A stretch of DNA of 64,000 bases from Ulva prolifera (taxonomy: Eukaryota > Chlorophyta > Ulvophyceae > Ulvales > Ulvaceae). Each line of letters opens with the position of its first letter. Within the stretch, counting starts at the first letter, position 1. The stretch lies in contig JALAAN010000010.1 in NCBI GenBank assembly GCA_023078555.1, positions 1,798,001 through 1,862,000 on the forward strand, read 5' to 3'. A program made the translations under genes and the position numbers. Under the pieces are notes generated by a model. That model was not told the origin of the DNA. It did not search any database and saw only the letters and a list, made by a program, of their open reading frames with translations. This document shows, piece by piece, positions 45,084-53,909 of this stretch.

Positions 45084-45390
45084 GGAATGGTTGGTGCCCC
45101 ACCAACCATTCCGGGGAGCTTGGATCATGACATGCATGACTGCCCGAATGGTTGGTGGCCCACCAACCATTCTTGTGCGTCGCGCCGTGCATGGATGCTT
45201 ACATACATGACTGCCCGAATGGTTGGTGGCCCACCAACCATTCCGGGGAGCCTGGATCATGATATATGTCATGCACATGCATGCCCGCCCGAATGGTTGG
45301 TGGCCCACCAACCATTCTTGTGCGCCGCGCCGTGCATGGATGCTTACATGCATGACTTCCCGAATGGTTGGTGGCCCACCAACCATTCTC
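45084..45390. repeat. Five-unit palindrome array (right array, element 2)
   Basis: Near-perfect palindromes GAATGGTTGGTG-n-CACCAACCATTC begin at about 45,085, 45,147, 45,218, 45,292 and 45,362. Spacing is 62-74 bp, with spacers rich in TGCATG. This element's palindrome differs from that of element 1 but has the same size, copy number and GAATGG/CCATTC hexamers. Confidence 0.9.
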
Positions 45391-45526
45391 GGGCGCCGCG
45401 CCCCACATTCCCAGACAGACCCATCTGATGTAGACGTTGTGCTACTGCAAAACAAACACATTGGGCAACAACATACCAGTGCGCGTGAATGAGCGCAAGC
45501 CACTGACACATAACCTATCCATGCAG

Positions 45527-45757
45527 TTGTCCAGACTCGGAGCGAGGACTGCTTACGGCGAGGGCACGATGAAGCCGGCCGCGCAGTGGGCACAAGAAGA
45601 CGGACTGTACGTGGCTGACTACGAGTACTTCAAGAAATTCATCCTTGGCGCACTAAAAACGGAGGGGACAGCGGAATCTCCGTTGCATCCCACCCATAAG
45701 AGGAGCCAGAAGGTTGGCCTCGCGTTGAAGATTACCCGGAAGAAGTATGTCGATTAG
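45527..45757 (+). pseudogene. Gene fragment related to the 35.7-38.2 kb gene of element 1
   Basis: An open exon after a TGCAG acceptor reads LSRLGARTAYGEGTMKPAAQ, then a WAQEDGLYV block, EGTAESPLHPTHKRSQK, and a basic end with a stop. The order MKxxxxW-A-x-EDGxYV ... EGTAxSP ... KRxxK matches the exon at 37.11-37.36 kb in element 1. The surrounding exons of that gene are not visible, so this is most likely a remnant or a shortened relative. In both elements the exon lies just downstream of the five-unit palindrome array. Confidence 0.5.
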
Positions 45758-46129
45758 TTGTATACCAACGTGGGCTCGGAAAGAAACTGTACACATGCGG
45801 TGATCGTGATTAAATGTATGAGTGGAGTATATGACATGTTAGAGGTGGCACTACATGTGATCGTAGTATCATCGTTCCTTATGGACATGATGAGGGCACC
45901 CAAGGTGACGAGATATCAATGTAAGCAATGTCTATGATATGCCTATGCAAGCCATGACCACCCCTGCCTACGAGCTCGTGTAAACACATCAATAAATCTG
46001 TCTTGTTCCGGAATCACGGTGTACAGTTGATGACATGCTGCTTGTATATGCACTCGAAACTGCCTTTCCCGCAGGACCGTATGTCCTGTGCACTAATCGC
46101 GATTCTCTGTCGAAAACGTGGTACACATG

Positions 46130-46160
46130 TTACAATAGAGTGAATGGGAGAGAACACACA
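46130..46160 (+). repeat. Family B repeat copy inside CACTA element 2
   Basis: Reads GTTACAATAGAGTGAATGGG followed by AGAGAACAC. Confidence 0.5.
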
Positions 46161-46627
46161 TTGAGACCGAGTTGCATCCGAATCAACGGCAACCTACACG
46201 TGGCACGCATGTAAAGAAGGCCTTGATGACCTCACCACTTACGTAATCTGTCTCCAGCACATCCGGGCAGAGATTAACCTCTCACGAACCATCCTGTTCT
46301 TCCAGGCTTCCGGGAGGCTTCCGCAAGGCTCTGCCGGAACGTTATCGGATCCGTAACCATTCCGAAATTTTAAGCATTCTTCCTCAAACAGTCCTCTGGA
46401 AGCATTGCGGATCCTTCGCACGTTCCGGCATCACTCCGGAAACGTTCCGGCGGAACCCCCACGTGGAGTGCCCGTTGAAACACCCCGTCCGGAACGCTCG
46501 CGGAACTTCCGTCCACAATCCGGGCTGCCTTCCGGGCGCTCCGCCAACGGTCCTTTCGCCATTCCCGGGGTTCCGCCAGGCCTCCGCCACTCTTCCTCAA
46601 ACCATCCTCGCACCTTCCTCACCACCA

Positions 46628-46646
46628 CGTCACCATTCTCCTAGTG
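46628..46646 (-). repeat. Right terminal inverted repeat of CACTA element 2
   Basis: In reverse complement it begins CACTAGGAGAATGGTGACG. The flanking AAC equals the left flank. The inner 330 bp (46.29-46.62 kb) are packed with TTCCG and CGGAA motifs like those next to the left end. Confidence 0.93.
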
Positions 46647-46684
46647 AACGTGGGTGACACTCTCCTGGCGTTCGTACGTTGGGC

Positions 46685-46752
46685 CGTTGGTATGCTTGCT
46701 CGTTGCCCTAGCGGTGCTACCAGCCACTTCGGCTTTGTCCTTGTAATATTAA
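46685..46752 (-). repeat. Family A repeat terminus, leftward
   Basis: In reverse complement it reads TATTACAAGGACAAAGCCGA, then AGTGGCTGGTAGCACCG, the family A pattern. It lies 40-105 bp outside the right end of CACTA element 2. Confidence 0.55.
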
Positions 46753-46900
46753 CACACCACACCCACGCACCCGTCCGCTCACCAACAACAATTACCCGCA
46801 GCCGCGGGCCCTCAAAAGGACCCCGCCACCCGTGCGGCTGCGGCGCGCGGCCCAAGCTTGCAGCCCGGCCGTCTCCGGCCCAACCCGCAAGATAACGGTG

Positions 46901-46920
46901 CCCCCCCCCCCCCCCCCCCC
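46901..46920. repeat. Poly-C tract of 20 bases
   Basis: An uninterrupted run of 20 C bounded by G on both sides. Confidence 0.95.
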
Positions 46921-47785
46921 GCCTCGGCAGCCATCCGAAGGCCGCGGGAGTCCCCACCTCCTTACCCATGTCTATTCAGAGCACCCCCGAAAGGCATCAC
47001 AACAGGAACCGATACCTCTGGGCTACAGCATCGGATCAATACCTCTGGTCGGGTCCTCGGACGGCAGCGCGACGTAAAGGTCTGCGGCACCCTGGGCCCA
47101 TACTTGAGCGGCCGGCCCAGGCCTCACGATGTCTCAAACGGCTGTGCAAATCACTTCGACCAGCTCCCAATCGGGAACCTGTCTTCACGCAGTCACGATG
47201 GCGCTCCTCAAGTGGGGCACCCTCAAACAACACACCCTCGAGGTAGCGCCTGTAGCCATACATATGCATGGTGGGCGTGTTTGCTTTCCATCTTGATTAC
47301 AAAATTGGAGCTTGGGCGCTAAAGTTCACTGTGCGCCACGTAGCAAATGCCGGAGTGACGTCACCATGCATGCGCTAAGTGAGCCGATGTATGCCGGAGG
47401 TGGTCAACAGTAGTGCTGCATGCGCGCCCCACCACTCGAGCTCTGACACAGGCCCCTGCGGTTGCTCGCACACAGCAGTATTTTGCAGCCACTGCAGTCT
47501 TGTCACACGGTAGCAGTATTCATATATATGAATATATGGATATACGAATTTTCTAGTAGTGCAGCACGACGGACGCGGACCCGTGTCGTCTGCATGGCCT
47601 CCGCTACTGCACTACGGCACCCGCACATATGCATGCCCACTTTACGTATTTCGGCATACACATAACATATGTGGTCCTGTCGATTCGGATTTGTCAATGT
47701 CCTTTCAGGACAGCCTGGCACACCTCAGTAAATTACAGTGTTCTGTGACGTTACTTTGCAAACACAGCACCAAGCCCCACTGTCA

Positions 47786-47822
47786 ATTACAGAATAGTAA
47801 ATGGGAGGAGACAAACACCATG
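47786..47822 (+). repeat. Family B repeat copy
   Basis: Reads TTACAGAATAGTAAATGGGA followed by GGAGACAAACACCATG, a diverged copy. Confidence 0.5.
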
Positions 47823-47912
47823 AAAGAAGCTCATCCGAAACAACAGCCACATACGCACAGTCACAATCACCACTGTCGATATCGATTACACAGTTCGAGT
47901 GCCCCCCCTCCT

Positions 47913-47938
47913 CCCCCCCCCCCCCCCCCCCCGGGGGG
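47913..47938. repeat. Poly-C tract of 20 bases followed by six G
   Basis: Twenty C then GGGGGG, followed by further C and a CGCGCGCG stretch. It could form a strong hairpin. Confidence 0.95.
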
Positions 47939-48044
47939 CCCCCGCGCGCGCAAAACTCGACTCCGGTCTTGATGCCAGTAGTGAATGTTAAACGGGCCGC
48001 GTGTGGCCACTCGAGCATCACTCCGTAGATATACACAGCTATAA

Positions 48045-48656
48045 CTAGCGTGAGCAGCCCCGGCTAAGTTCATTCACCTGCAACGCTGTCGGCTCCAGGA
48101 TGTTGCCATCGCATGAGTCCACGCTGAGGTCAGCATCCGCTGCATCACAGAACGGCTCATCCGGGTCGTCAGCGGGGGCGGCGTCCCCGTCATCGTAGCT
48201 ATAGTCGCCCTCGGTGCGCCGGAGAATCGGGACGGTCGTCAGCTGGAGCCGGCGTCCGCGGCCGCCGGCGCGTGTGGCGGCAGGGGCCCGAGCGAACATG
48301 ATCCACTGGTCCTCGGGTGTGAAGCGTCCACCGAGGCCACACAGGCTGATTAGATTTCCGGATATGGTGGCCAGGCCTCCGAGGCTGGAGCCGATGGACA
48401 CAACATCGCCTGCGGCGAGGCCGAGGTTCGTGTTGTCCTGGAAGACCTGGTCGATGACTGCAGAGGCAACCGCGGAGCCGAGTTGCCCGGCGGGGTCACG
48501 GGTGATGGAGGTCACGCTTTCGATGGTGACGAGCAGTGCGGCCTCGTTCGCACGAACGCCGCAGGCCGACAGAGGGGGAGGATCGACGCAGGGGCATGCT
48601 GCCGCAGGAGACAAGTGCGTCAGCGCCACAGCTGCTAGTATAATCCAGCGGAGCAT
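48045..48656 (-). CDS. Secreted TIMP/NTR-like protein, copy 2 (203 aa)
   Basis: Single-exon ORF. I start it at ATG 48,656 (MLRWIILAAVALTHLSPAAA); the frame extends upstream only to a GTG. The signal peptide ends A-A-A directly before CPC, so the mature chain starts CPCVDPPPLSAC with cysteines at 1, 3 and 12. Unlike the other three copies, it lacks both central cysteines expected near 27 and 33 (the text there is TIESVTSITR). A Cys-Gly follows (SLCGLGGRF), then PEDQWIMFAR, close to copy 1. Between that block and the next Cys sits an insertion of roughly 45 residues with GGRGRRLQL and an acidic stretch (YSYDDGDAAPADDPDEP). Three further cysteines end the chain (CDAADADL, DSCDGN, GCSR). Same inferred role as copy 1: inhibitor-like NTR/TIMP fold, secreted. 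Confidence 0.75.
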   Translation of the reverse strand: MLRWIILAAVALTHLSPAAACPCVDPPPLSACGVRANEAALLVTIESVTSITRDPAGQLGSAVASAVIDQVFQDNTNLGLAAGDVVSIGSSLGGLATISGNLISLCGLGGRFTPEDQWIMFARAPAATRAGGRGRRLQLTTVPILRRTEGDYSYDDGDAAPADDPDEPFCDAADADLSVDSCDGNILEPTALQVNELSRGCSR

Positions 48657-49547
48657 GTCGTGATCGGAAGGAGAGGGTGACACTAGAGCAGCTGATGCAC
48701 CTTGGTCAACGCCAATGCTAGCTACCTATCGAGTCAAGCTGGTCAGCCACGAACGTCCTTGATGCACCTGATATCTTTGCTGCTTTATATATGGTCGGCC
48801 GAACGCGGTGGCCAGTGGCGCAATTGCTTAATTAAGCTCTGGTTGTGCTTGTTCCAGCCCTCCGAGTCACAGCTCATGCGCGAGATCATGCGAGCAGAAT
48901 CATCCTTCAGGCCATCGTGCATGATTCTTCTGCGTAGAATACGCAGACAGCTTGCTGATACAGGCTCGGACGTTGGCGGGCGCTGCCGTCGTCAGCTCGC
49001 AAAGCGTGATCATCATCGATGATCGCGATGTCCAGTGTGCACTGCGCCTGAAGCGCTGCCCTCAACGCGCAGCGCACCAGTTCTGCTGAACGCTTATTCA
49101 GATACATGATGTGGTTTCCACTTTGCTTTCCATCTGCTGACGGAGCTGTTCTGCATGTGGTGCACTCATCGAAGCGCTCGCGTTGCAGCCCAGCAAGTGG
49201 AGGCATGGCGTAGTGCAGTGCACTCTCCCAGGACAAGTCAACAGCACATGCAGCACATGCACCTGCACCCAAGCATGGCGGCGCCAATGGAACGGCTACA
49301 CTACATGTACAGTGGACCTTACAGTGAAGGCCTCGAAGAATATGTAATGATTGAGGTTGTAGAGGCGACAGATCGCGCGGCGGTCCCTACGGGTCCCAGC
49401 TGGGGTGTGCACTAGCCTCCAAATATGAATTGTGCCATCTGGTGCTCTGCGCATGGCCTGTAACATGGCCTGCGTCACTGGCACTGCACTGTCTCATGCC
49501 CGCAGATGCATATGGCCTCAGCAGATCTGACCAATGCATCTGAGCAG

Positions 49548-49595
49548 GACCACCATGGCCAGCCTGCCGTGCACGGCAGGCTGGCCATGGTGGTC
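49548..49595. repeat. Perfect 48-bp palindrome
   Basis: Left half GACCACCATGGCCAGCCTGC plus CGTG; the right half is its exact reverse complement with no spacer. It could extrude a cruciform. Confidence 0.97.
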
Positions 49596-49600
49596 AGTGG

Positions 49601-49644
49601 CCGCATGTGCACTGGATGTGCATGCACATCCAGTGCACATGCGG
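49601..49644. repeat. Perfect 44-bp palindrome
   Basis: Left half CCGCATGTGCACTGGATGTG plus CA, followed without spacer by its exact reverse complement. It begins 6 bp after the 48-bp palindrome and is followed by a third, imperfect GC-rich palindrome (about 49,643-49,672). Confidence 0.97.
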
Positions 49645-49851
49645 GCCCCGCTGGCCCCCGGGCCAGGGGCCCTGTCGCACATCCTCATGGGCGGCTGGAG
49701 TGTGAGTTCGTCTTGCGTACGTACACTACGTGTACACGCCAGGGGGGACAGGTTGGTCACTGTTGCATTGTACGCATCGGTGCCGCCGTGGCCCAGTGCA
49801 GGCTCCGCAGGTGACTGCTGTGCCAACTTGAACGCAGGACAGTTATCCGGG

Positions 49852-49892
49852 CCAAGCACCGAACGTGCTGAACGTTCAGCACGTGCTTGGCC
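49852..49892. repeat. Imperfect palindrome with a perfect 22-bp core
   Basis: The core ACGTGCTGAACGTTCAGCAC plus GT is self-complementary. The arms CCAAGCAC and GTGCTTGG extend it with a 3-bp bulge. Confidence 0.85.
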
Positions 49893-50189
49893 GCAGGCCA
49901 CGCGAGCACATCTAATCATAAAAGGAACAAAGCAGCTGCAATTGCGCAAGCCGCAGCAAGGCAGCACCCCGCAGCTGCAGCAGGCTCTAGTGTAATGACA
50001 CCGCCCGGCCGGGCGTACACGGTCCCGCGATGACACAGCTGCAGGGACTAGTACGCTGCTGCAGCACAGCTCTATTGCAATTCCAATTCCATGGAGCTGC
50101 CAGTTCCGGCTGCGCTGCTTTACATGTATGAGTCGCACAACACTGAGTGTGGGTGTCGCGTGCGTGGGTGTCTGTGTGTTTGCTTCGTC

Positions 50190-50242
50190 TGTTTGCTTCT
50201 TTCGCGGTGCTGCCCGCCTTGCTGCCTTTGTCCTTGTAACAC
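50190..50242 (-). repeat. Family A repeat terminus, leftward
   Basis: In reverse complement: TGTGTTACAAGGACAAAGGC, then AGCAAGGCGGGCAGCACCGCG. One of the best-preserved family A tips. Confidence 0.65.
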
Positions 50243-50739
50243 ACAACACTGAGTTGAACTCAGTGACCGTGCGCTGCTTCAGCAGACAACGTTGGCACTG
50301 CGGGTACCCGACGTCACATCCGCTCCAGGCGCTTGCAACTGCACTGTCAGGGCTGGCCTTGCTCCAGCTGGGATTTTCTTATCACATGCAGCTTGTGTGT
50401 GGCGGTGCTACGGGCGAGTAGTGTCAAAAAAAATTCAGGACGGGATTGAGGGCTGGCTGCCAGTGAGCCGTGAGCAGAAGGGCGAGCCCATCATCCATCA
50501 GTGTGTGAGGGGAGCAACTGTGTTGGACCTTTGGGCCAACCTTTTCCAATCTCTGCCCATGTATGTCCAGACATGTCCAGATACCTCTGGACAAGTGAGC
50601 GCATGGGGTGTGAATTCGCAGTAGATCTAGACAGCATGCATGCAAGACGTCGACCTGCCTTGGGGGCGTGGCTGTGGCAGCATGTAGCTCAGCAGAGCCG
50701 TGGCGCGCGTGAAGGCCATTCCATGAGGCACATGGCAAA

Positions 50740-50800
50740 GTGTTCCAAGGACAAAGCCAGAGAGGCAGGAAGCGCCGCAGGGCACGCTTTGCCCTGTGGC
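50740..50800 (+). repeat. Family A repeat terminus, rightward
   Basis: Reads AGTGTTCCAAGGACAAAGCC, then AGAGAGGCAGGAAGCGCCGCAGG, a diverged family A tip. Confidence 0.55.
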
Positions 50801-51853
50801 AAACACCTGTGGCAAACACACCCACGCAACCACCAGCACGCAACACAGACCAGCACACCTGGACCGTCATGGCGATCGATATGTGCTGGGCATGTGCAGT
50901 GTAAGGTCATCAGGCCGGATCATGTGTAAAAATTCTGAATATTCAGGTATAATTTCTGGGTGGCAGCCCTGAAAATGCTGCAAAGCGACCCAACACTGGG
51001 CGTGTGCACTCGTGCAAGCCCGCCGAGTGTCGTGACGGGTGCGAGGACAACACCACCTCCACCAGCATCGGCACCTGCACATGCACCACTCCGTTGTCCC
51101 CTAGCTATAGCTATAGCCTCAGTCTGGTTCAGTTTTCACGAGATAACGGATAGAATTACTGAGTCGAAATCCGACGTTAACCTGTGGCGTTTGCCTTATT
51201 GACTAACGTGCTCAGGTAACAGTACCAGGCAGTGCTAGGCTGGCTGGCACAGCAGACACACAGCAGCGCAGAGCTCTCGGACTTGAGATAACCAGGTAAC
51301 CTGGCGGCAGCTGCAGCGAATGGCATCAGTTGGCAAGCTCAAGACTGTTTGTGGAAAGTGTATGAATGCGAGGAACACGCAGCCTGCAGATGTTGTACAC
51401 AACTGAGGGTGGCCACGGTTGACTGTGGGGGTCACTGTGGTCGGATGCCTGTGGTGTTGTCGATGCACATGCTCAGCAACGCAAGATCTGCACTTGTCCA
51501 CACATGGAACGTCTGCCAAACGTCTCTGCACAGATTTCACAGACGGAATCAACAAAGTGTGGCCTATGGCCACTCAGTGGTGCAGTGCTGTGCACACATG
51601 GCCGTAACACCACGGACAATTTGAACACACTGTGACTCAGACGTGTAGCACCACAGAACACACAGCTACAGTTACAGCATTACTGTACATGCAATTGCAT
51701 CATAAAATTCTGTCCGCTGTCAGATTTATACACTGATCTGGGGTACATCAGCCCGAGGTTGTGGCATAAACCACCTTGCGCTGCAGATCCAGGACTGCAG
51801 CTGGACAACAGGTCTGCCAAAAAGAGGCTTCAGAAAGGGATGGCTGCGCATTC

Positions 51854-52594
51854 TTACGACGATTCCATGCTTGGTGCCATTGCCGGCGAGTCTCCGGAGC
51901 ACCCGGCCATTAGGTCGGTGATGTTTTGCAGGCTTGGCTGGACGATGTTGAAGTTGCACAGACCCGTCGATAGGTCAGCGTCTGCCACGTCGCAGATGGA
52001 GCCATCCGAGAACACGCCGTCCAGGTCAACGACGTCGCCCCGCAGGCCCACTGAGATCGTGGAGGAATTTTCATTGGCAGAGGCGGTGATTGTCGCTCCG
52101 ACTCTCTGCATCAGCCTGCGGGACGGCACATCGACGTCGTCCTCGTCAGAGGGATAGTCGTCGGGATCCGCAGGGAAGGGCCCCGGAGAGACTAGTTCGA
52201 GCTCATCACCTACTGGCAGATCAGCCAGAGAGAATGGAGGTGAAGGAACTGCCGCAAAGACGATCAGCTGAGATCCTGGGAAGAACGACCTGCCGAAGCC
52301 ACACAGCGAGGATTCAAGCTCAGACTTGATGGTCACCGTCTCCCCAACAGCGAGCGTGAGATTGGAGTCTGTGTTGTCTAGGAAGACCTCCTCGATCAGC
52401 GCATCAGCGATAGCCGTGCCGGTGAAGCTCTCGCACTGCAGCGATTTGACGCACTTGATGGTCACAAGCAGAGCCACCTGTCCGTCGCCTACCGGACAGT
52501 CCCGAAGAGTGGTACCTGGGAAGAAGCAGCTACATGCTAGGGCATTAGACACCAGGGAGAGCAGGGCAGCTCCAATTAGAAGCATGCGGGACAT
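51854..52594 (-). CDS. Secreted TIMP/NTR-like protein, copy 3 (246 aa)
   Basis: Single-exon ORF. The start is ATG 52,594 (MSRMLLIGAALLSLVSNALA); a second ATG lies three codons on. Cleavage after A-L-A leaves CSCFFPGTTLRDC, cysteines 1, 3 and 13, then 28 and 34 (TIKCVKSLQC). The Cys-Gly block reads SLCGFGRSFFPGSQLIVFAA. This is the longest copy: an insertion of about 80 residues after the Cys-Gly block is acidic (DPDDYPSDEDDVDV), includes RRLMQRVG, and has Asn-linked glycosylation sequons (NENSS contains N-S-S). The C-terminal cysteines follow the family pattern (SICDVADADL, GLCNFN, GCSG). FSDGSICDV closely matches copy 1 (FSDGSVCEV). A hAT transposon lies 175 bp upstream of the start codon and may have altered its promoter. 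Confidence 0.75.
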   Translation of the reverse strand: MSRMLLIGAALLSLVSNALACSCFFPGTTLRDCPVGDGQVALLVTIKCVKSLQCESFTGTAIADALIEEVFLDNTDSNLTLAVGETVTIKSELESSLCGFGRSFFPGSQLIVFAAVPSPPFSLADLPVGDELELVSPGPFPADPDDYPSDEDDVDVPSRRLMQRVGATITASANENSSTISVGLRGDVVDLDGVFSDGSICDVADADLSTGLCNFNIVQPSLQNITDLMAGCSGDSPAMAPSMESS

Positions 52595-52769
52595 GGTGCA
52601 ACCGCCGACCGGCCGAGCTTGGTAGCAGTACCGAAGAGTAATTGGTCGAGAAGACACGCAACACAAGATTATCTCACGAAGCAGCTGCCACACTGCCGAC
52701 CCGTCGAGCCAGATAGATTTCTCCTAGATACTTGATGGAAACGCTGACGCCTGCCAAACACATACGCAC

Positions 52770-53909
52770 TAGGGCTGTAAATTTAACATCTGGGGGCAGG
52801 GTTTAACGTTAATTAACAAAGCTAAAGTAAAATAAAAGTAAAATAGGCTAAAAAATCTTTACTTTAAACGTGTTTTAAACTAGTGTTTTCCTGCTTTACC
52901 AGTAAAACTGTTAAACATGTCGAGGAGGCAGTTTCGGCCAATGGCACGGCACAAACACGGCACAAACACGTCCACAGCCACCTAGATACACCTATTGCAC
53001 CGCCTATCAATTATCTGCGTCTCCTGAGCAACTTGACGACGATGGAGATGCTCCTAGGCTGTCAGACTGCAGGCCACATGCTACTGCACCCTCGTTCGAA
53101 CAGAATTCTGGCACACCAGATCCAGAAGAGTCTTCCTCATACACTTCATCAACAAAACCAAGCAGACGTTCAAAACATCGAATTTCGTCAACAGCTGCAT
53201 CATTATCGCCTAGGTGACGGAGGTTGATTTTGGTGTACTATGGCGTTGCCAGCGTACTGCTTTTCATTGACCTTCTCTTGGAGGTCAAGTTGTCTAGAAA
53301 TATATTCCACAGCCTCTCCACAGTTGCACAGCAGGGCTTCGCAGATATGATTTCAATGGCAGCTTCTCTCGAGCTCGGCAAACTTTTCAACAACACCACG
53401 AGACACAACATCAGTCGCAACTGGCTTTCTGCGCAGATTGGAGCCACCTACATCTGCCGAATCAGCCAGATTTGCCTCATCGGAACTTTCAGTCTCTTGC
53501 AGAGGTTCAGCAGGACGTTTGTCTTGTGCCATGTCTGGAAGTTGCTCACTGCCAAATCAGTGACAGGTGCACACGGGCTACGGAAACTGACTCCCACAGC
53601 ATGAGCAGGCGCATAGCGACACGGATTTAAGTACTAGGAGCCAGCAACAGGTGTGCTATGAGTTATATCATGACCACCGTGCTTTGTTAGTGATGTTTGT
53701 CCTGTGAGGTCGGTCAAAGCCATCAGAATGCAGCCCTTTTTGGCTTCAACTTTGGTTTTAAAGCAACCTTAAAGTTAAAATGCGTTAAAGTAAAATAAAA
53801 GTAAAATGACCCCTTTAAAGCCTCGAAATCGTTTTAACGTTAAAATTGTAAAGTAAAATAGCATTTTAAACTCCGTTAAAATGGGGGTAAAGTTAAATTT
53901 ACAGCCCTA
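52770..53909. mobile_element. hAT-type DNA transposon, decayed, 1.14 kb
   Basis: The termini are inverted repeats: left TAGGGCTGTAAATTTAAC, right GTTAAATTTACAGCCCTA. They are flanked by an 8-bp direct duplication, ATACGCAC, at 52,762-52,769 and 53,910-53,917, the hallmark of hAT elements. Subterminal regions are AT-rich with repeated GTTAAA and AAAGTAAAAT motifs. The short interior holds only a remnant of the transposase C-terminus, so the copy is not autonomous. Confidence 0.93.
53238..53447 (-). pseudogene. Remnant of a hAT transposase dimerisation domain
   Basis: A minus-strand frame contains EIISAKPCCATVERLWNIFL followed by DNLTSKRRSMK. This fits the pattern of the hAT C-terminal dimerisation domain, where a small-residue/Ser-rich stretch leads to a conserved E-R and then a K-R pair. 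The canonical Phe-Ser after E-R is replaced, and the rest of the transposase is missing from the 1.1-kb element. Confidence 0.55.

Larger units (their letters stand above)
39893..46646. mobile_element. CACTA DNA transposon 2, non-autonomous, 6.75 kb
   Basis: The left terminus begins CACTAGGAGAATGGTGACAT. The right terminus, in reverse complement, begins CACTAGGAGAATGGTGACGT. The first 19 bases are identical. The flanks are AAC (39,890-39,892) and AAC (46,647-46,649), a 3-bp target duplication. No transposase is present. The first 15 bases also equal the left terminus of element 1, so that element's transposase could act on it in trans (inference). The interior holds a 30-bp repeat, a large satellite, two palindrome arrays and a fragment related to the 35.7-38.2 kb gene. 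Confidence 0.93.
46647..48044. other. Intergenic stretch between CACTA element 2 and TIMP-like copy 2
   Basis: No gene assigned. It contains C20 homopolymers at 46,901-46,920 and 47,913-47,932 (the latter followed by six G), and a family B copy at 47.79 kb. Confidence 0.5.
48657..51853. other. Intergenic stretch with strong palindromes and family A tips
   Basis: No gene assigned. A 243-codon minus frame at 49.52-50.25 kb passes through palindromes and repeat tips and shows no domain, so it was not called. Confidence 0.5.

Noticed and set aside
49518..50249. 243-codon minus-strand frame
   Set aside because: It crosses three palindromes and a family A tip and has no domain; not supported as a gene.
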